DNA from: Candidatus Nitrosocosmicus sp.
Lineage (GTDB): Archaea; Thermoproteota; Nitrososphaeria; Nitrososphaerales; Nitrososphaeraceae
Assembly (NCBI GenBank): GCA_031177355.1
Contig: JAPSGR010000017.1
Coordinates: 1-38,173, forward strand
Direction: 5' to 3'
Length of the DNA: 38,173 nucleotides
The position numbers and the translations under genes are program-made. Shown here piece by piece: positions 1 to 8,563 of the stretch (the stretch's first letter is position 1; every line of letters starts with the position of its first letter). Below the pieces are notes generated by a model. The model was not told the origin of the DNA. It saw only the letters and a program-made list of their open reading frames with translations, and did no database searches.

Positions 1-443
1 CCTGGTGTGACACCTATAACTTGAAATGTAAGTCTACCACCAAAGTACGGTACCATTACATTATCTCCTTTTATCAGAGGTACGCTTTCAAGAGCATCAG
101 CTAAATATCGTTCATCAATTGGAGGAATAGCTTCTAATGGTGCTACAATCACTTTTTCTGCAGGAACAGCCTTTATTTTTCTAACAATTACTGTATCACC
201 AATGGCTACTCCAGCATTATTTCTAACAAGACCATCAACTCGGATGATACCCTTACCCTCATCTGAAGGATAAAGAGGTAAACATTTTGCAACTGTTTTG
301 CGTTTACCCCTTATTTCCACGACATCACCAGTAGATGCGCTTAAAGCATCCATAGAATCATAATCAATTCTAGCAACACCACGACCAACATCTCGGGTAT
401 ATGCTTCAAGCACCTTTAAAGAGAGAGTATTACTTTGAGACAT
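1..443 (-). CDS. CDC48/VCP-type AAA+ ATPase, N-terminal part only
   Basis: About 147 residues are present; the gene runs off the left edge. The start ATG is at 443 and is preceded on the minus strand by an AT-rich TATA-like stretch near 458-470. The protein begins MSQSNTLSLKVLEAYTRDVG and continues with the double-psi beta-barrel and following substrate/adaptor-binding N domain typical of archaeal CDC48/VAT (segments such as DVVEIRGKRKTVAKCLP). Neither AAA module lies in the window, so ATPase motifs cannot be checked. The family unfolds proteins in the cytoplasm, often feeding the proteasome. The assignment rests on the N domain alone; a related AAA protein with the same N domain is the main alternative. 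Confidence 0.88.
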   Translation of the reverse strand, partial: MSQSNTLSLKVLEAYTRDVGRGVARIDYDSMDALSASTGDVVEIRGKRKTVAKCLPLYPSDEGKGIIRVDGLVRNNAGVAIGDTVIVRKIKAVPAEKVIVAPLEAIPPIDERYLADALESVPLIKGDNVMVPYFGGRLTFQVIGVTP

Positions 444-623
444 GATTACTACCTAATATTTAATAACATACTACTTATACACTTTTGTAAATCGAATCAT
501 CAGAAAAATGAATCTATTAGTTACAAAAACCAAAAAAAGAGCGGATTATTTCGATCCATAAGAAGGGTTAGTATTAGTAATTATAATTGTAATAGTAATT
601 GGAATCGGCCACGACATACATCA

Positions 624-1448
624 CTACTGTTTAATCAGACCTACAAGTGGAGCATTTGTAAACTCCTTTGATACCGCAGATTGTGAATCAAAATTTATGA
701 ACAGGACGCGATTATCTATCAAACTTATGGAGACACCGATGCCTTTATAGGTATTAGTCTCATCCGAAACTGTTGCGTTATTTGAACGAATTTCCTCAAC
801 AACATCTATCTTTCCTGAATATGTAACATCTTCATTTTGTTGTTGAACGGAACTGCCTATAAAGTTTGACAACTCATACGATGTTGTATTTGTAGATCTA
901 TCAATTGATGAGGTATTGGTTTCAGTTGCAGTTTCATCTGCAGTTTCATTTGCAGTTATAATAGTTTCAGAGGAGTTAGAAAAAACAGGTTGTTTAGTAA
1001 AACTAGCATTGAAGGATTTAGAGCCATCATCTTTAGTAACAAGAGACCAATTACCGTAAATACTATAGACTATAGATCCATTCTCCTGATCAAATTCTGA
1101 ACTTACAATTGTTCCGTTGAGGTTGCCACTAGAAGTTTCTCCTGATCCAACATTGTTAGTGGATGTGTTAGAGGTTGCTTCACCATCACAAGTGCTACGA
1201 GTTGTACTAGTAGTCTTTCCATTCTCATTTGTTTGAGATTGTATTGAGATGTTGTTTTCACAATTATTGTTATTGTTACTATTTTCACTATTTTCAATAG
1301 TTGATTGAATATTTTCTTGAGTTTGTTTCATAAAATCATCAAAATCCAGTTGTGCAACAACAGGTCCAAAACTGATAGATGTTGATACTAATAAAGTAGA
1401 TAAAACGGCTATAACATAAGCTGATCTTTTAACACAATAATTATTCAT
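624..1448 (-). CDS. Secreted Ser/Thr/Asn-rich protein of unknown function
   Basis: The likely product of 274 aa starts at the ATG at 1448 and begins with a clean signal peptide: a short basic n-region (MNNYCVKRS), a hydrophobic core and a cleavage-like end near PVVAQ. An upstream in-frame ATG at 1499 would add 17 residues before the signal core. A TATA-like box at about 1511-1522 predicts transcription from about 1490, so the inner ATG with a short leader is preferred. The rest is low-complexity and very rich in Asn, Ser, Thr, Glu and Gln, as in exported, probably glycosylated surface proteins of Thaumarchaeota. The C-terminal third is less repetitive and may fold. No catalytic motif was recognised. 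It lies upstream of the CDC48-type gene on the same strand. Confidence 0.7.
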   Translation of the reverse strand: MNNYCVKRSAYVIAVLSTLLVSTSISFGPVVAQLDFDDFMKQTQENIQSTIENSENSNNNNNCENNISIQSQTNENGKTTSTTRSTCDGEATSNTSTNNVGSGETSSGNLNGTIVSSEFDQENGSIVYSIYGNWSLVTKDDGSKSFNASFTKQPVFSNSSETIITANETADETATETNTSSIDRSTNTTSYELSNFIGSSVQQQNEDVTYSGKIDVVEEIRSNNATVSDETNTYKGIGVSISLIDNRVLFINFDSQSAVSKEFTNAPLVGLIKQ

Positions 1449-1655
1449 AAAACCATGATTTTGAAAGATATGGAGAAAATAATTTTTTTTACTAGTCATT
1501 TATAATTCGTAATTTATATACACAAAATATGATTTATGTTTTTCTGAATAAAAGATAGGGTTTTATATTAGTCTAATTTCTTATATAAAATAATTATAAA
1601 TGATTTTGCTTATCAACGCGATTGCTAACATGTTATCTAGAAAAATGAAAGGTAA

Positions 1656-2948
1656 ATGAAAATACAAGCTCCCGAAATTGACAGACTTGCAGGAATTGAG
1701 TATTATACAACTTCGATTCAAGGAATTGGCGGCTACATAAAGAAATATTATGACGATTTTTCCGTTAAAGAAATAATTGCAGACAGGTTTCTAAATCAAT
1801 TAATTGAGGTACCGACAAGGATTAATCCATTTCCAATATATAAAATAGAAAAAAAAGGTATTGATTCTAGCCATGCAGTCATGCTTGCAAGGAAGAAGAC
1901 AGGATTAAATCTTAAGATTGTGGGAATAAAGGATGCTAAAGCAACTACAGTCCAATATGCGAGCAGCAATAGTATTTATGGTGCAAAAGCAAGGAGCACA
2001 AATTACGAGATTGGACCCATCAAACTTAGTTTAATTGGATACTCGAAAAGACCTATAGAAAAGAGGAGCCTCGTTGGAAACTCTTTTAGAATAAGGATCA
2101 CAAATCCAGATAGATTTAAAGTAAATAATATTACAAAATTTTTTCGAGAAATTAATGACTTGGGAAACTATTATGGCTTACAAAGGTTCGGTAGTGAAAG
2201 ATTGGTAACGCATCTAGTCGGCAAGGCTATTCTTGCGCGGCAATTTGGTCAAGCTGTAGAAACATTATTGACACATACTACCAAATATGATTCTAAATTT
2301 AGTATAGAAATAAGAGAAAAATTAAGAGATATAAGAAATAATCCATCAATTCTGAAGGAAATTCCAAGAGGGATGGATATTGAAAAAAATTTAGCTCGTG
2401 AAATTTTAGATGGAAAAGACCCAATAACAGTTCTTAGATCAATCCCTATAACAGTAAGGCGACTTTTTGTTCAAGCATTCCAATCGTTTCTTTTTAACAA
2501 GACCCTTAGCAAAGCTATAGAAAAAGATCTTTCACTCATTCAGCCAGAAAGAAATGATCTTTGTTTTGAGGTACCTAGGAACAGTCTAGAGTTTGGTAAA
2601 ATACGAAAATTCACAAGTGAAAGGAAAGAAGCAAAAGACATTGTAATGTTACCAATTATAAGGCTTCCTGGATATTCATTTCAACCCGGAAATAATCGAT
2701 TTGACAACATAATCAAAGACTTTATGAAAGAAGAGAATATTACTCCAAAAGATTTTTTTATAAAAGAAATTCAAGAACTTAGTGAATCTGGAGGTTTCCG
2801 ACAGGCATGGTTTTATTGTAAAAATTTTAGATACGAGAAAGACAATGACTCTTTAATAGTAGAATTTACGACGCCTAAAGGGTCATATGCAACCATATTA
2901 TTAAGAGAAATAGTTAAACCTGCGGACCCAATATTATCTGGGTTTTAG
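1656..2948 (+). CDS. truD: tRNA pseudouridine(13) synthase TruD
   Basis: This 430-aa protein is a TruD-family pseudouridine synthase, which isomerises U13 in the tRNA D-loop (and related sites in archaea). The catalytic segment GIKDAKATT (residues 90-98) matches the family's GxKDxxAxT with the nucleophilic Asp at 93. The second signature NYYGLQRFG (171-179) corresponds to the family's NYFGxQRFG. A large insertion between these and the C-terminal catalytic segments matches the TruD insertion domain, and the length is normal for archaeal TruD. The ATG at 1656 overlaps the stop of a nine-codon upstream reading frame (1630-1659) in an ATGA arrangement. The gene appears monocistronic. Confidence 0.95.
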   Translation: MKIQAPEIDRLAGIEYYTTSIQGIGGYIKKYYDDFSVKEIIADRFLNQLIEVPTRINPFPIYKIEKKGIDSSHAVMLARKKTGLNLKIVGIKDAKATTVQYASSNSIYGAKARSTNYEIGPIKLSLIGYSKRPIEKRSLVGNSFRIRITNPDRFKVNNITKFFREINDLGNYYGLQRFGSERLVTHLVGKAILARQFGQAVETLLTHTTKYDSKFSIEIREKLRDIRNNPSILKEIPRGMDIEKNLAREILDGKDPITVLRSIPITVRRLFVQAFQSFLFNKTLSKAIEKDLSLIQPERNDLCFEVPRNSLEFGKIRKFTSERKEAKDIVMLPIIRLPGYSFQPGNNRFDNIIKDFMKEENITPKDFFIKEIQELSESGGFRQAWFYCKNFRYEKDNDSLIVEFTTPKGSYATILLREIVKPADPILSGF

Positions 2949-3064
2949 GTCAAAAAAAATATAGTATAGTTATTTGACTAGACTTTATTCATATAGACAT
3001 ACTTATTTGTTATTCAAAATAGTTAATATCATAGTGGTGAAATAGAATTTCAATCAAAAATACT

Positions 3065-3322
3065 TTGCCATTATTTAAGGCATTTATCACCATAGGCATT
3101 CTGGTATTCTTATTTGGATTCTCATTTATTATACTTGACATAGTTGTAAATGCATTTACGGAAGGGTTACGAGAAATTGGGATAAGATTTGCAATCGCTG
3201 GATTAGTCACTATTGGTATTTCTTTTATTTACAAGTATCATATAGTTATAGGATTTATCTTAAGGAGTTTTAAAAATAAATTGACAGATCAAGATAGATT
3301 TTCAAAATGGCACAAACCATGA
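3065..3322 (+). CDS. Small two-helix membrane protein, unknown
   Basis: An 85-aa protein read from a TTG at 3065, the first usual start after an in-frame stop at 3038. Two hydrophobic segments (about residues 5-27 and 42-60) are separated by an amphipathic stretch containing EGLREIGIR. The C-terminus is basic and polar (SFKNKLTDQDRFSKWHKP), so both ends are probably cytoplasmic. A GGTGA at 3036-3040 sits too far upstream for a TTG start but would fit an ATT at 3047, so the exact start is open. No family was recognised. It follows truD by about 115 bases on the same strand. Confidence 0.5.
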   Translation: MPLFKAFITIGILVFLFGFSFIILDIVVNAFTEGLREIGIRFAIAGLVTIGISFIYKYHIVIGFILRSFKNKLTDQDRFSKWHKP

Positions 3323-3481
3323 ACATATATTAGTAGAATTTATAATTGCCAAAAAATTGTTTAATCAAATTTATGAAAGTGAATCTACAAATCAATTGAT
3401 TCAGATAAACCACACTATTAATGACATTGTTCTGATATAAACAATTATTAGTTATAAAAAAGAAAATCATTAATTGGCCAT

Positions 3482-4156
3482 TTGACAATTGAAGTAGTAC
3501 GATATGAATTTGATGAATACCCTGAGCAACTTCGCATTTATTTCATAAAAGTAATAAAATTGATTATAATTTCGAAGCTGAATTGTCTTGAAACAAACAG
3601 AGTCTCAGCAATGTATTTTCATGAATTGGTAAACAGAATAGAGGGATGTGCCTATCACTCAATAAAATATGGAAAGCCCATGTTATTCACTGAATTTATG
3701 GGATATAAATTCAATTACCATTCAGTAAGGGTTACAATAAGAACTGTTAATAATTACGCGATAGAAATATCTCTCGAATCAATAATTCAAGAGTTTGTAA
3801 AATTCTTTGATAAGCTCAGCTCAGATACTAGAGAGATAAAATGGGACGTATCTACCACAGGCACAGAAGGCGAAGAGAAGATAACATTTTATTTACTAGA
3901 TTCATTCATTGTTTCACTTTACATTTTGATGACTTTATCTTCACGAGATAAAGATAGTTTGCTTGGAAAAAATATTGAAATTAAGGACGTATCACTTACT
4001 AGGAAAATATTAAATATTGAAGTATTAGTAAATGAGGAAACTATTATTATTGATTTAGATCCCAAATCAAGAGACAAAGTGGTAGTTTCGCTTGACAACT
4101 ATATAAAGACAGGAGAAACAATAAAGAATTTAATGTTGCAGAATTACATACATTAA
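3482..4156 (+). CDS. Hypothetical cytoplasmic protein
   Basis: A 224-aa protein with a TTG start at 3482. No signal peptide is present. One moderately hydrophobic stretch (around FYLLDSFIVSLYILMTLSS, near residue 140) looks like a buried helix rather than a membrane span. The composition is that of a mixed alpha/beta soluble protein; the C-terminal part (IEIKDVSLTRKILNIEVLV, then IIIDLDPKSRDKVVVSLDNY) looks like consecutive beta strands. I do not recognise a family. It stands alone between the small membrane protein and the convergent CopD-like gene, and codon and base use match the neighbours. Confidence 0.65.
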   Translation: MTIEVVRYEFDEYPEQLRIYFIKVIKLIIISKLNCLETNRVSAMYFHELVNRIEGCAYHSIKYGKPMLFTEFMGYKFNYHSVRVTIRTVNNYAIEISLESIIQEFVKFFDKLSSDTREIKWDVSTTGTEGEEKITFYLLDSFIVSLYILMTLSSRDKDSLLGKNIEIKDVSLTRKILNIEVLVNEETIIIDLDPKSRDKVVVSLDNYIKTGETIKNLMLQNYIH

Positions 4157-4178
4157 GTCAATTTAATAGGATTTGAAC

Positions 4179-4685
4179 TTATGTCCACCAAGTCACTCCT
4201 CTATCTAACATAGCTGCTAGAAATAATATGGCTATAGACAATCCTACAGTAACACGTCCTAAGAATATTATTTTGCTTCTCAAGGATATGAAATATTCAT
4301 CAGGAACATTATAATTCAATATTCGTTTCTCGACATTCTTATTTAATATTAAAATATGAATGATATAAATGACAAACAGAAAACAAACCATTATAATTTT
4401 TGTTAAAAGTACATATCCATATGTGGATTCAAGCAGTAAAAGTGGCTGATCAAAAAATGAACGGGCGTTATAAATCCCAGTAATTACAAGTATTAATAAT
4501 GAGGACCCGCCTAAATAATTAAATCTTCGACCTACTACGACCATGAACGGTATCCGTTTATTTAGATCAGGCATAGTTTTTTTTAAAAGAGGAGCTAAAA
4601 CAATCCCTAAAAATATGGAGCCCCCAACCCAAATTGATGAAAATATTAAGTGAATCCAAACTACTAGTGGATCGTAAATATTCAT
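4179..4685 (-). CDS. Four-helix membrane protein, CopD-like
   Basis: A 168-aa integral membrane protein with four predicted helices (about residues 8-32, 52-72, 86-112 and 135-160). The first helix carries VVWIHLIFSSIWVGGSIFLG, resembling the first helix of the CopD/DUF2269-type families, where a His at this place (here H12) lies next to an aromatic and a W(V/L)GG turn. A second His lies in helix 3 (IIHILIL). CopD proteins are linked to copper uptake or haem binding, which would suit a copper-dependent ammonia oxidiser, but the family call rests on overall pattern only. It is convergent with the preceding hypothetical gene, with 22 bases between stops. Confidence 0.6.
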   Translation of the reverse strand: MNIYDPLVVWIHLIFSSIWVGGSIFLGIVLAPLLKKTMPDLNKRIPFMVVVGRRFNYLGGSSLLILVITGIYNARSFFDQPLLLLESTYGYVLLTKIIMVCFLFVIYIIHILILNKNVEKRILNYNVPDEYFISLRSKIIFLGRVTVGLSIAILFLAAMLDRGVTWWT

Positions 4686-4772
4686 CGGATAATACTATAC
4701 AATTAGGTCCATAATATATTATATAAACAAAGTTTTTTAATACCAATCCTCTACACATTAAATCGATAGTAA

Positions 4773-5276
4773 TTGTTTTTAAGTAGGCGAAGATTAATTT
4801 TGATTGGCACTGCTACTGTTATAGTAGGAGTAATTATTCTACTACCATTAATACTAACAATAACATTGCCAGACTTGGGGGCAATAAGCATCATTGTCAA
4901 GAAAATTGAACTCGAAGATATATCTGATGACAACAATACGGCAACATTGAATGTGATATTCAACATTCAGAATCCTACGAGCCAAGCATTAACTACATCT
5001 AAAATTGATTACGAGCTTTTTGCTGATGGCGAGTCTCTTGGAGAACATTCAAAGTCCTATATAGACATTCCAGTAAATGGCAGACCTCAACTCTTATCTA
5101 ATACGGATACAAACATTAGTTCAATAATCGAAACTTCAATTTCAGACAGGAATCTCGATGTAGGTCTCTTAAGGAATAATCAAACTATAGAGGATATAGA
5201 CTGGACAATTAACGGTAATGCCATAATAGAATCAGGGTTTAGCTCCGCTCCAAAAATATTTAATGCAACGTGGTAG
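4773..5276 (+). CDS. Membrane-anchored LEA14-like (LEA_2 / WHy) protein
   Basis: A 167-aa protein starting at TTG 4773, directly after an in-frame stop. An N-terminal basic stretch (LSRRR) and one hydrophobic helix (about residues 8-30) anchor it, with the rest outside. The outer part reads as an LEA_2-type beta-sandwich: a strand ending NVIFNIQNPTSQALTTSKIDYELFA is the family's conserved N-P-T/S strand, followed by a loop (GESLGEHS) and a second strand set. Archaeal members are small, single-pass, surface-exposed proteins of uncertain role, possibly in stress or lipid contact. It faces the next gene tail to tail. Confidence 0.7.
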   Translation: MFLSRRRLILIGTATVIVGVIILLPLILTITLPDLGAISIIVKKIELEDISDDNNTATLNVIFNIQNPTSQALTTSKIDYELFADGESLGEHSKSYIDIPVNGRPQLLSNTDTNISSIIETSISDRNLDVGLLRNNQTIEDIDWTINGNAIIESGFSSAPKIFNATW

Positions 5277-5345
5277 ACTGTGCTTTATTCCCCATTTTGC
5301 TTTACTTGAATTCTAAAGAATAAAATAATAATAGAGCAGGCGATC

Positions 5346-5810
5346 TTACAATAAATCTTGATCGCTAGTTTGTTGTTGGTTGATCATGAATTTATCGAAA
5401 GAAGTTAAAATCCACTCTTCAATGATTTGGCATTTCGCAGGACTGTATTGATTTGATTCATCCTCGTTAGAACAAAGATGTTGATATGAGCAACAAAGAC
5501 AAGGAGCCCCTTCTACCATACTAACGTCAATAGGCTTTTGTTCTTCGGTGTCCATAGAAAGAGATTTTTTTACTACTAATTTGTATGTCCACCTTCCCCG
5601 ATAGAGAGCTTTTTCACGTGTGATCAATGACTGTTTTTCTAAATTTCCCACTAACCTTGAACCATCTCTACTATCTAATGAAAATAGCTTGCATAGTTCG
5701 GTTTGAAAAACACCCTCTTCACCACTTGTGGTAATAGCGTCAAACACTTTATCAATAAGATCACTCTTCGAACGAACAGATAATTTTGAACCAATAATTT
5801 CAGATGACAA
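5346..5810 (-). CDS. TFE-beta / RPC39-like winged-helix Fe-S transcription factor
   Basis: A 154-aa protein with an N-terminal winged-helix domain (about residues 14-82) and a C-terminal cysteine cluster (C104, C106, C107, C113, C127) followed by EEW. The spacing, with S-P-x-x-C and a following E-W, matches the 4Fe-4S domain of RPC39 (RNA polymerase III) and its archaeal homologue TFE-beta. TFE-beta joins TFE-alpha to help RNA polymerase open the promoter. The start is TTG 5810; a TATA-like TTTATATCA about 28 bases upstream fits a leaderless message. The alternative is a different winged-helix Fe-S regulator; the cysteine pattern favours TFE-beta. Confidence 0.75.
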   Translation of the reverse strand: MSSEIIGSKLSVRSKSDLIDKVFDAITTSGEEGVFQTELCKLFSLDSRDGSRLVGNLEKQSLITREKALYRGRWTYKLVVKKSLSMDTEEQKPIDVSMVEGAPCLCCSYQHLCSNEDESNQYSPAKCQIIEEWILTSFDKFMINQQQTSDQDLL

Positions 5811-6594
5811 AACATAGTATAAACAACAAAATGATATAAATGTCTTTATCGCCTTTATTGATTAGTACTATAAGATGTACTCGATTAATTCCACTATAGA
5901 TATTATCTATCTAGTTTAGAAAGTATTTTTAATATTCTAATTCTCTACTTCTTTCATTAAATTACAACAAAACACCTTCCTATTAAGTTTAGACGCGGAG
6001 ATCAAGTACATTCTGACTTCACTTGACTTATAGTAAAAGATCACCTACACTATTTTTAATTCTTTCAGAAAGTAAAAATTGACCTTTATAAATTTGTTTC
6101 ATTGATTAATATTCTATCAATATATTACAATAGCTTTATCTATCTAAAGATGGGGGCTAGAAGCTACTTTTATTTGTATCAGCAGAATACGTATGTCTAT
6201 TACCTATGATACACACATATTTTAATTGGAAGTTTGAAGGGCACAATCATGGTAGTTATATGAAGGCCAGGTAAAAAAAGGTCAACTGCAATATAGGATT
6301 AAGGAAAAGAAAGCATAACCAAATATCAAACTACACGCTTCATAAAAGAATTGAAGAATTCTAGAAACCACAAAGTATCCCGAGATAATTTAAGATTAAA
6401 TCAATAAATTAAAAAATCAATCAAGGACTACAAAGGAAATGGAATATATATTATGCGTCTATCAGTTTGGATGGAGACAAATTTACATCTAAATATTGAA
6501 CCGGTTAATGAAATAGGTGTTCTCTCCGTAAGTAATGATTTATAGTAAGTATTTTCACCTTTAGGTAATCTACTTCAGCAAAACTAAGGTTTTC
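5811..6594. other. Intergenic stretch of about 780 bases
   Basis: AT-rich region between the TFE-beta-like gene and a small minus-strand gene. The first 40 bases hold the TFE-beta promoter. The rest shows no open frame longer than about 30 codons, no tRNA-like fold and no long repeat. The only item noted is a 24-codon frame at 6471-6545 with a well-placed TATA-like box, listed separately. Confidence 0.5.
6471..6545 (+). CDS. Possible 24-aa microprotein
   Basis: A short frame, M-E-T-N-L-H-L-N-I-E then PVNEIGVLSVSNDL, starts at ATG 6471. A TATA-like GAATATATATT at 6441-6451 is centred 26 bases upstream, the spacing used by leaderless genes elsewhere in the window. A longer version from ATG 6453 adds six residues. 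No homologue is known to me, and frames this short arise by chance in AT-rich DNA, so this is a weak call based on promoter position alone. Confidence 0.2.
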   Translation: METNLHLNIEPVNEIGVLSVSNDL

Positions 6595-6876
6595 TCATTG
6601 ACTAAAATTCTTCCTTTTTGATGCGAGAAATTCCTTAGTCAAATTAGATAAGTCAGACGTATCGTGTCCTCTTGCCTGGTCTACCATTCTCTTAAAACTC
6701 TGATAATTACTATCTCCCTCTGGAAGATTCTGCATTCGTGCTCTTAATGATTCAATCATTTGATTATTCAATTTTTCAAGTTCAGATAATTCTCTAATTG
6801 GAATTTGATTAGAATGAAAAAAATCGGGCATAAATCCACGGTTTATTCTCTGAGTATGACGATTTACAAAATCCAT
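6595..6876 (-). CDS. Small charged helical protein, unknown
   Basis: A 93-aa protein from the ATG at 6876 (MDFVNRHTQR); a TTG three codons upstream at 6885 is also in frame. A TATA-like TTTATTA at 6898-6904 is about 25 bases before the ATG and supports it. The sequence is polar and mostly helical (LSELEKLNNQMIESLRARMQ in the middle), with no cysteines, signal peptide or membrane segment. It may form a coiled coil or act as a small adaptor. I do not recognise a family. It sits alone in a sparse region ahead of the cyclase-like gene on the same strand. Confidence 0.55.
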   Translation of the reverse strand: MDFVNRHTQRINRGFMPDFFHSNQIPIRELSELEKLNNQMIESLRARMQNLPEGDSNYQSFKRMVDQARGHDTSDLSNLTKEFLASKRKNFSQ

Positions 6877-7090
6877 AATGTTCAATAGTTTATAGCTAAT
6901 AAAAGTATTTTTTTAATCAAATTAGTTGGCGTAGATTTTTAATTAGTCCCTAAAACTATGTTGTAGAAAGTTTGAATCAATAAACTCTCCATCCATACTT
7001 TCATTATATTTTTTGCACTGATCATTTTATTTAAAAGCTATAACAGATGTTAGATTAAACATATTTATAAATAATTCTGAAATGGGAATT

Positions 7091-8434
7091 TCATCTCTCG
7101 TTGATAATATTGTTATAATAATTATGATCTACTTTAGTCAAAGACATTTGAGAAACCAACTCAACTAGTTCATTGAAGAAATCATTGCTTTGATTATATG
7201 TCTCATTTCCAGCAGCATGCAGCCAAAATCGTCGCCTCACTAAAGGGTGATTTTGGTCCTTATGATTAACATATTTCATAATGGGGCCGAATTGAAGCAC
7301 ATATTTACCCTTCCACAAGCCTAGACCCACATTATGTACTATCTTTGGATATTTTACTAAGATTTTATTTATTTTGGATGGCTCAACAAAGTATAAGTTC
7401 ACATTATTTTCTGAATGCCATTTTATGAAAAGAAGGGAACTATTTTGATTCTTCATTATATCGTTATCAAGTTTCTCTTTTTCCATAATCAAGAATCTGA
7501 TACTACTCCTTGCCATTTCTGAGTGTTTTAATCTACTCAAAGATTTTTCCTGGTAACTCAATAGGTTCAGCGGCTCACTGTTCTGTATTTCCCAATATTC
7601 TCCAGGTGGTAAGTAAGTCGCAGAAATATATTCATTTCCATTTTCAAATAAAACTTGATAAATCAACCCGGTGGAAAGGAGACCAATCTCTAATCCCCTA
7701 GAGGGATTAGTAAGATCCTTAAACTTTTCTAAAATAGTGTCGAACCGGGCCTCACAGAAATTTTGAATAGGAATTACAAAGGTGTCATCAAATTTATGAT
7801 AATGAATTAAAGGTTTGAGATCCATGCTAAATTCGATATCTGAATTATTGCCATATTCATCAGCTTTATAAAAGGAATAGACATTTTCTAACTCGTTATG
7901 ATGTTTTAGCATGATTTTTCCTTTATCATATAATGACAAACCATACTTATTTTTGTCAAATAGATAATCATTTTTTATTTTTTGATATGCAAAATCAGTC
8001 AATAGGATTTGATTAGGTCTAGCCATATCCATTATCCGCCGTGCGAGAACCAATTCATGACCCCAAGGCGCAAATTCTTTATGGACTCCATCATTAAAAG
8101 AGAGAAATGATCCGAAACCGATCCCTATACGTACAAAAATTTTCTCTTTTTCGGGCAAAGATCTATTATATTCCTTGATATTCTTATGAATGTAAACAGA
8201 TAATTCTAACGGAAAATTATACTTCAAAAAGACTATAAGCATACCGTCACCAGTAAATGACTTGTAAATTTCGGGTTCCTGTAGAGAGACAAGATATGAT
8301 GTTATCAAGCCTTTAATAATGGCTATTTTTTCCAGCTGACATGATATGGACAAGTTTGGGTTTGAAGAACCGACAATATCTATAAAAAAATACCATCCAT
8401 CCTCTATATCCTTTTCAAAATCTTTACGATTCAT
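7091..8434 (-). CDS. Class III nucleotide-cyclase-like protein with unknown C-terminal domain
   Basis: This 447-aa protein begins with a class III adenylate/guanylate cyclase homology domain (residues 13-190). Both metal-binding aspartates are visible: D19 in FFIDIVGSS and D63 in FTGDGMLIVF. The segment GHELVLARRIMDMARPNQIL (125-144) lines up with the catalytic G-x-x-V-N-x-A-x-R-L region. The transition-state Arg is kept (R133), but the usual Asn is Val (V129). The substrate Lys region near K58 is shifted by one residue. Activity is therefore uncertain; it could be a cyclase, a nucleotide sensor or a degenerate partner. The C-terminal half (about 205-447) has no domain I recognise. There is no membrane segment. 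It is divergent from the ABC exporter. Confidence 0.8.
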   Translation of the reverse strand: MNRKDFEKDIEDGWYFFIDIVGSSNPNLSISCQLEKIAIIKGLITSYLVSLQEPEIYKSFTGDGMLIVFLKYNFPLELSVYIHKNIKEYNRSLPEKEKIFVRIGIGFGSFLSFNDGVHKEFAPWGHELVLARRIMDMARPNQILLTDFAYQKIKNDYLFDKNKYGLSLYDKGKIMLKHHNELENVYSFYKADEYGNNSDIEFSMDLKPLIHYHKFDDTFVIPIQNFCEARFDTILEKFKDLTNPSRGLEIGLLSTGLIYQVLFENGNEYISATYLPPGEYWEIQNSEPLNLLSYQEKSLSRLKHSEMARSSIRFLIMEKEKLDNDIMKNQNSSLLFIKWHSENNVNLYFVEPSKINKILVKYPKIVHNVGLGLWKGKYVLQFGPIMKYVNHKDQNHPLVRRRFWLHAAGNETYNQSNDFFNELVELVSQMSLTKVDHNYYNNIINER

Positions 8435-8563
8435 GGTTCTAATAGATTATATGTTAAGTTCAATATGCCAATTTATAATTGTTAAAGTTATTATGACAGA
8501 TATCCGTTTCTCGTGAAAAATTTATGAAAATTATCAACATATTTATCCCCTCATTTGAGTATT

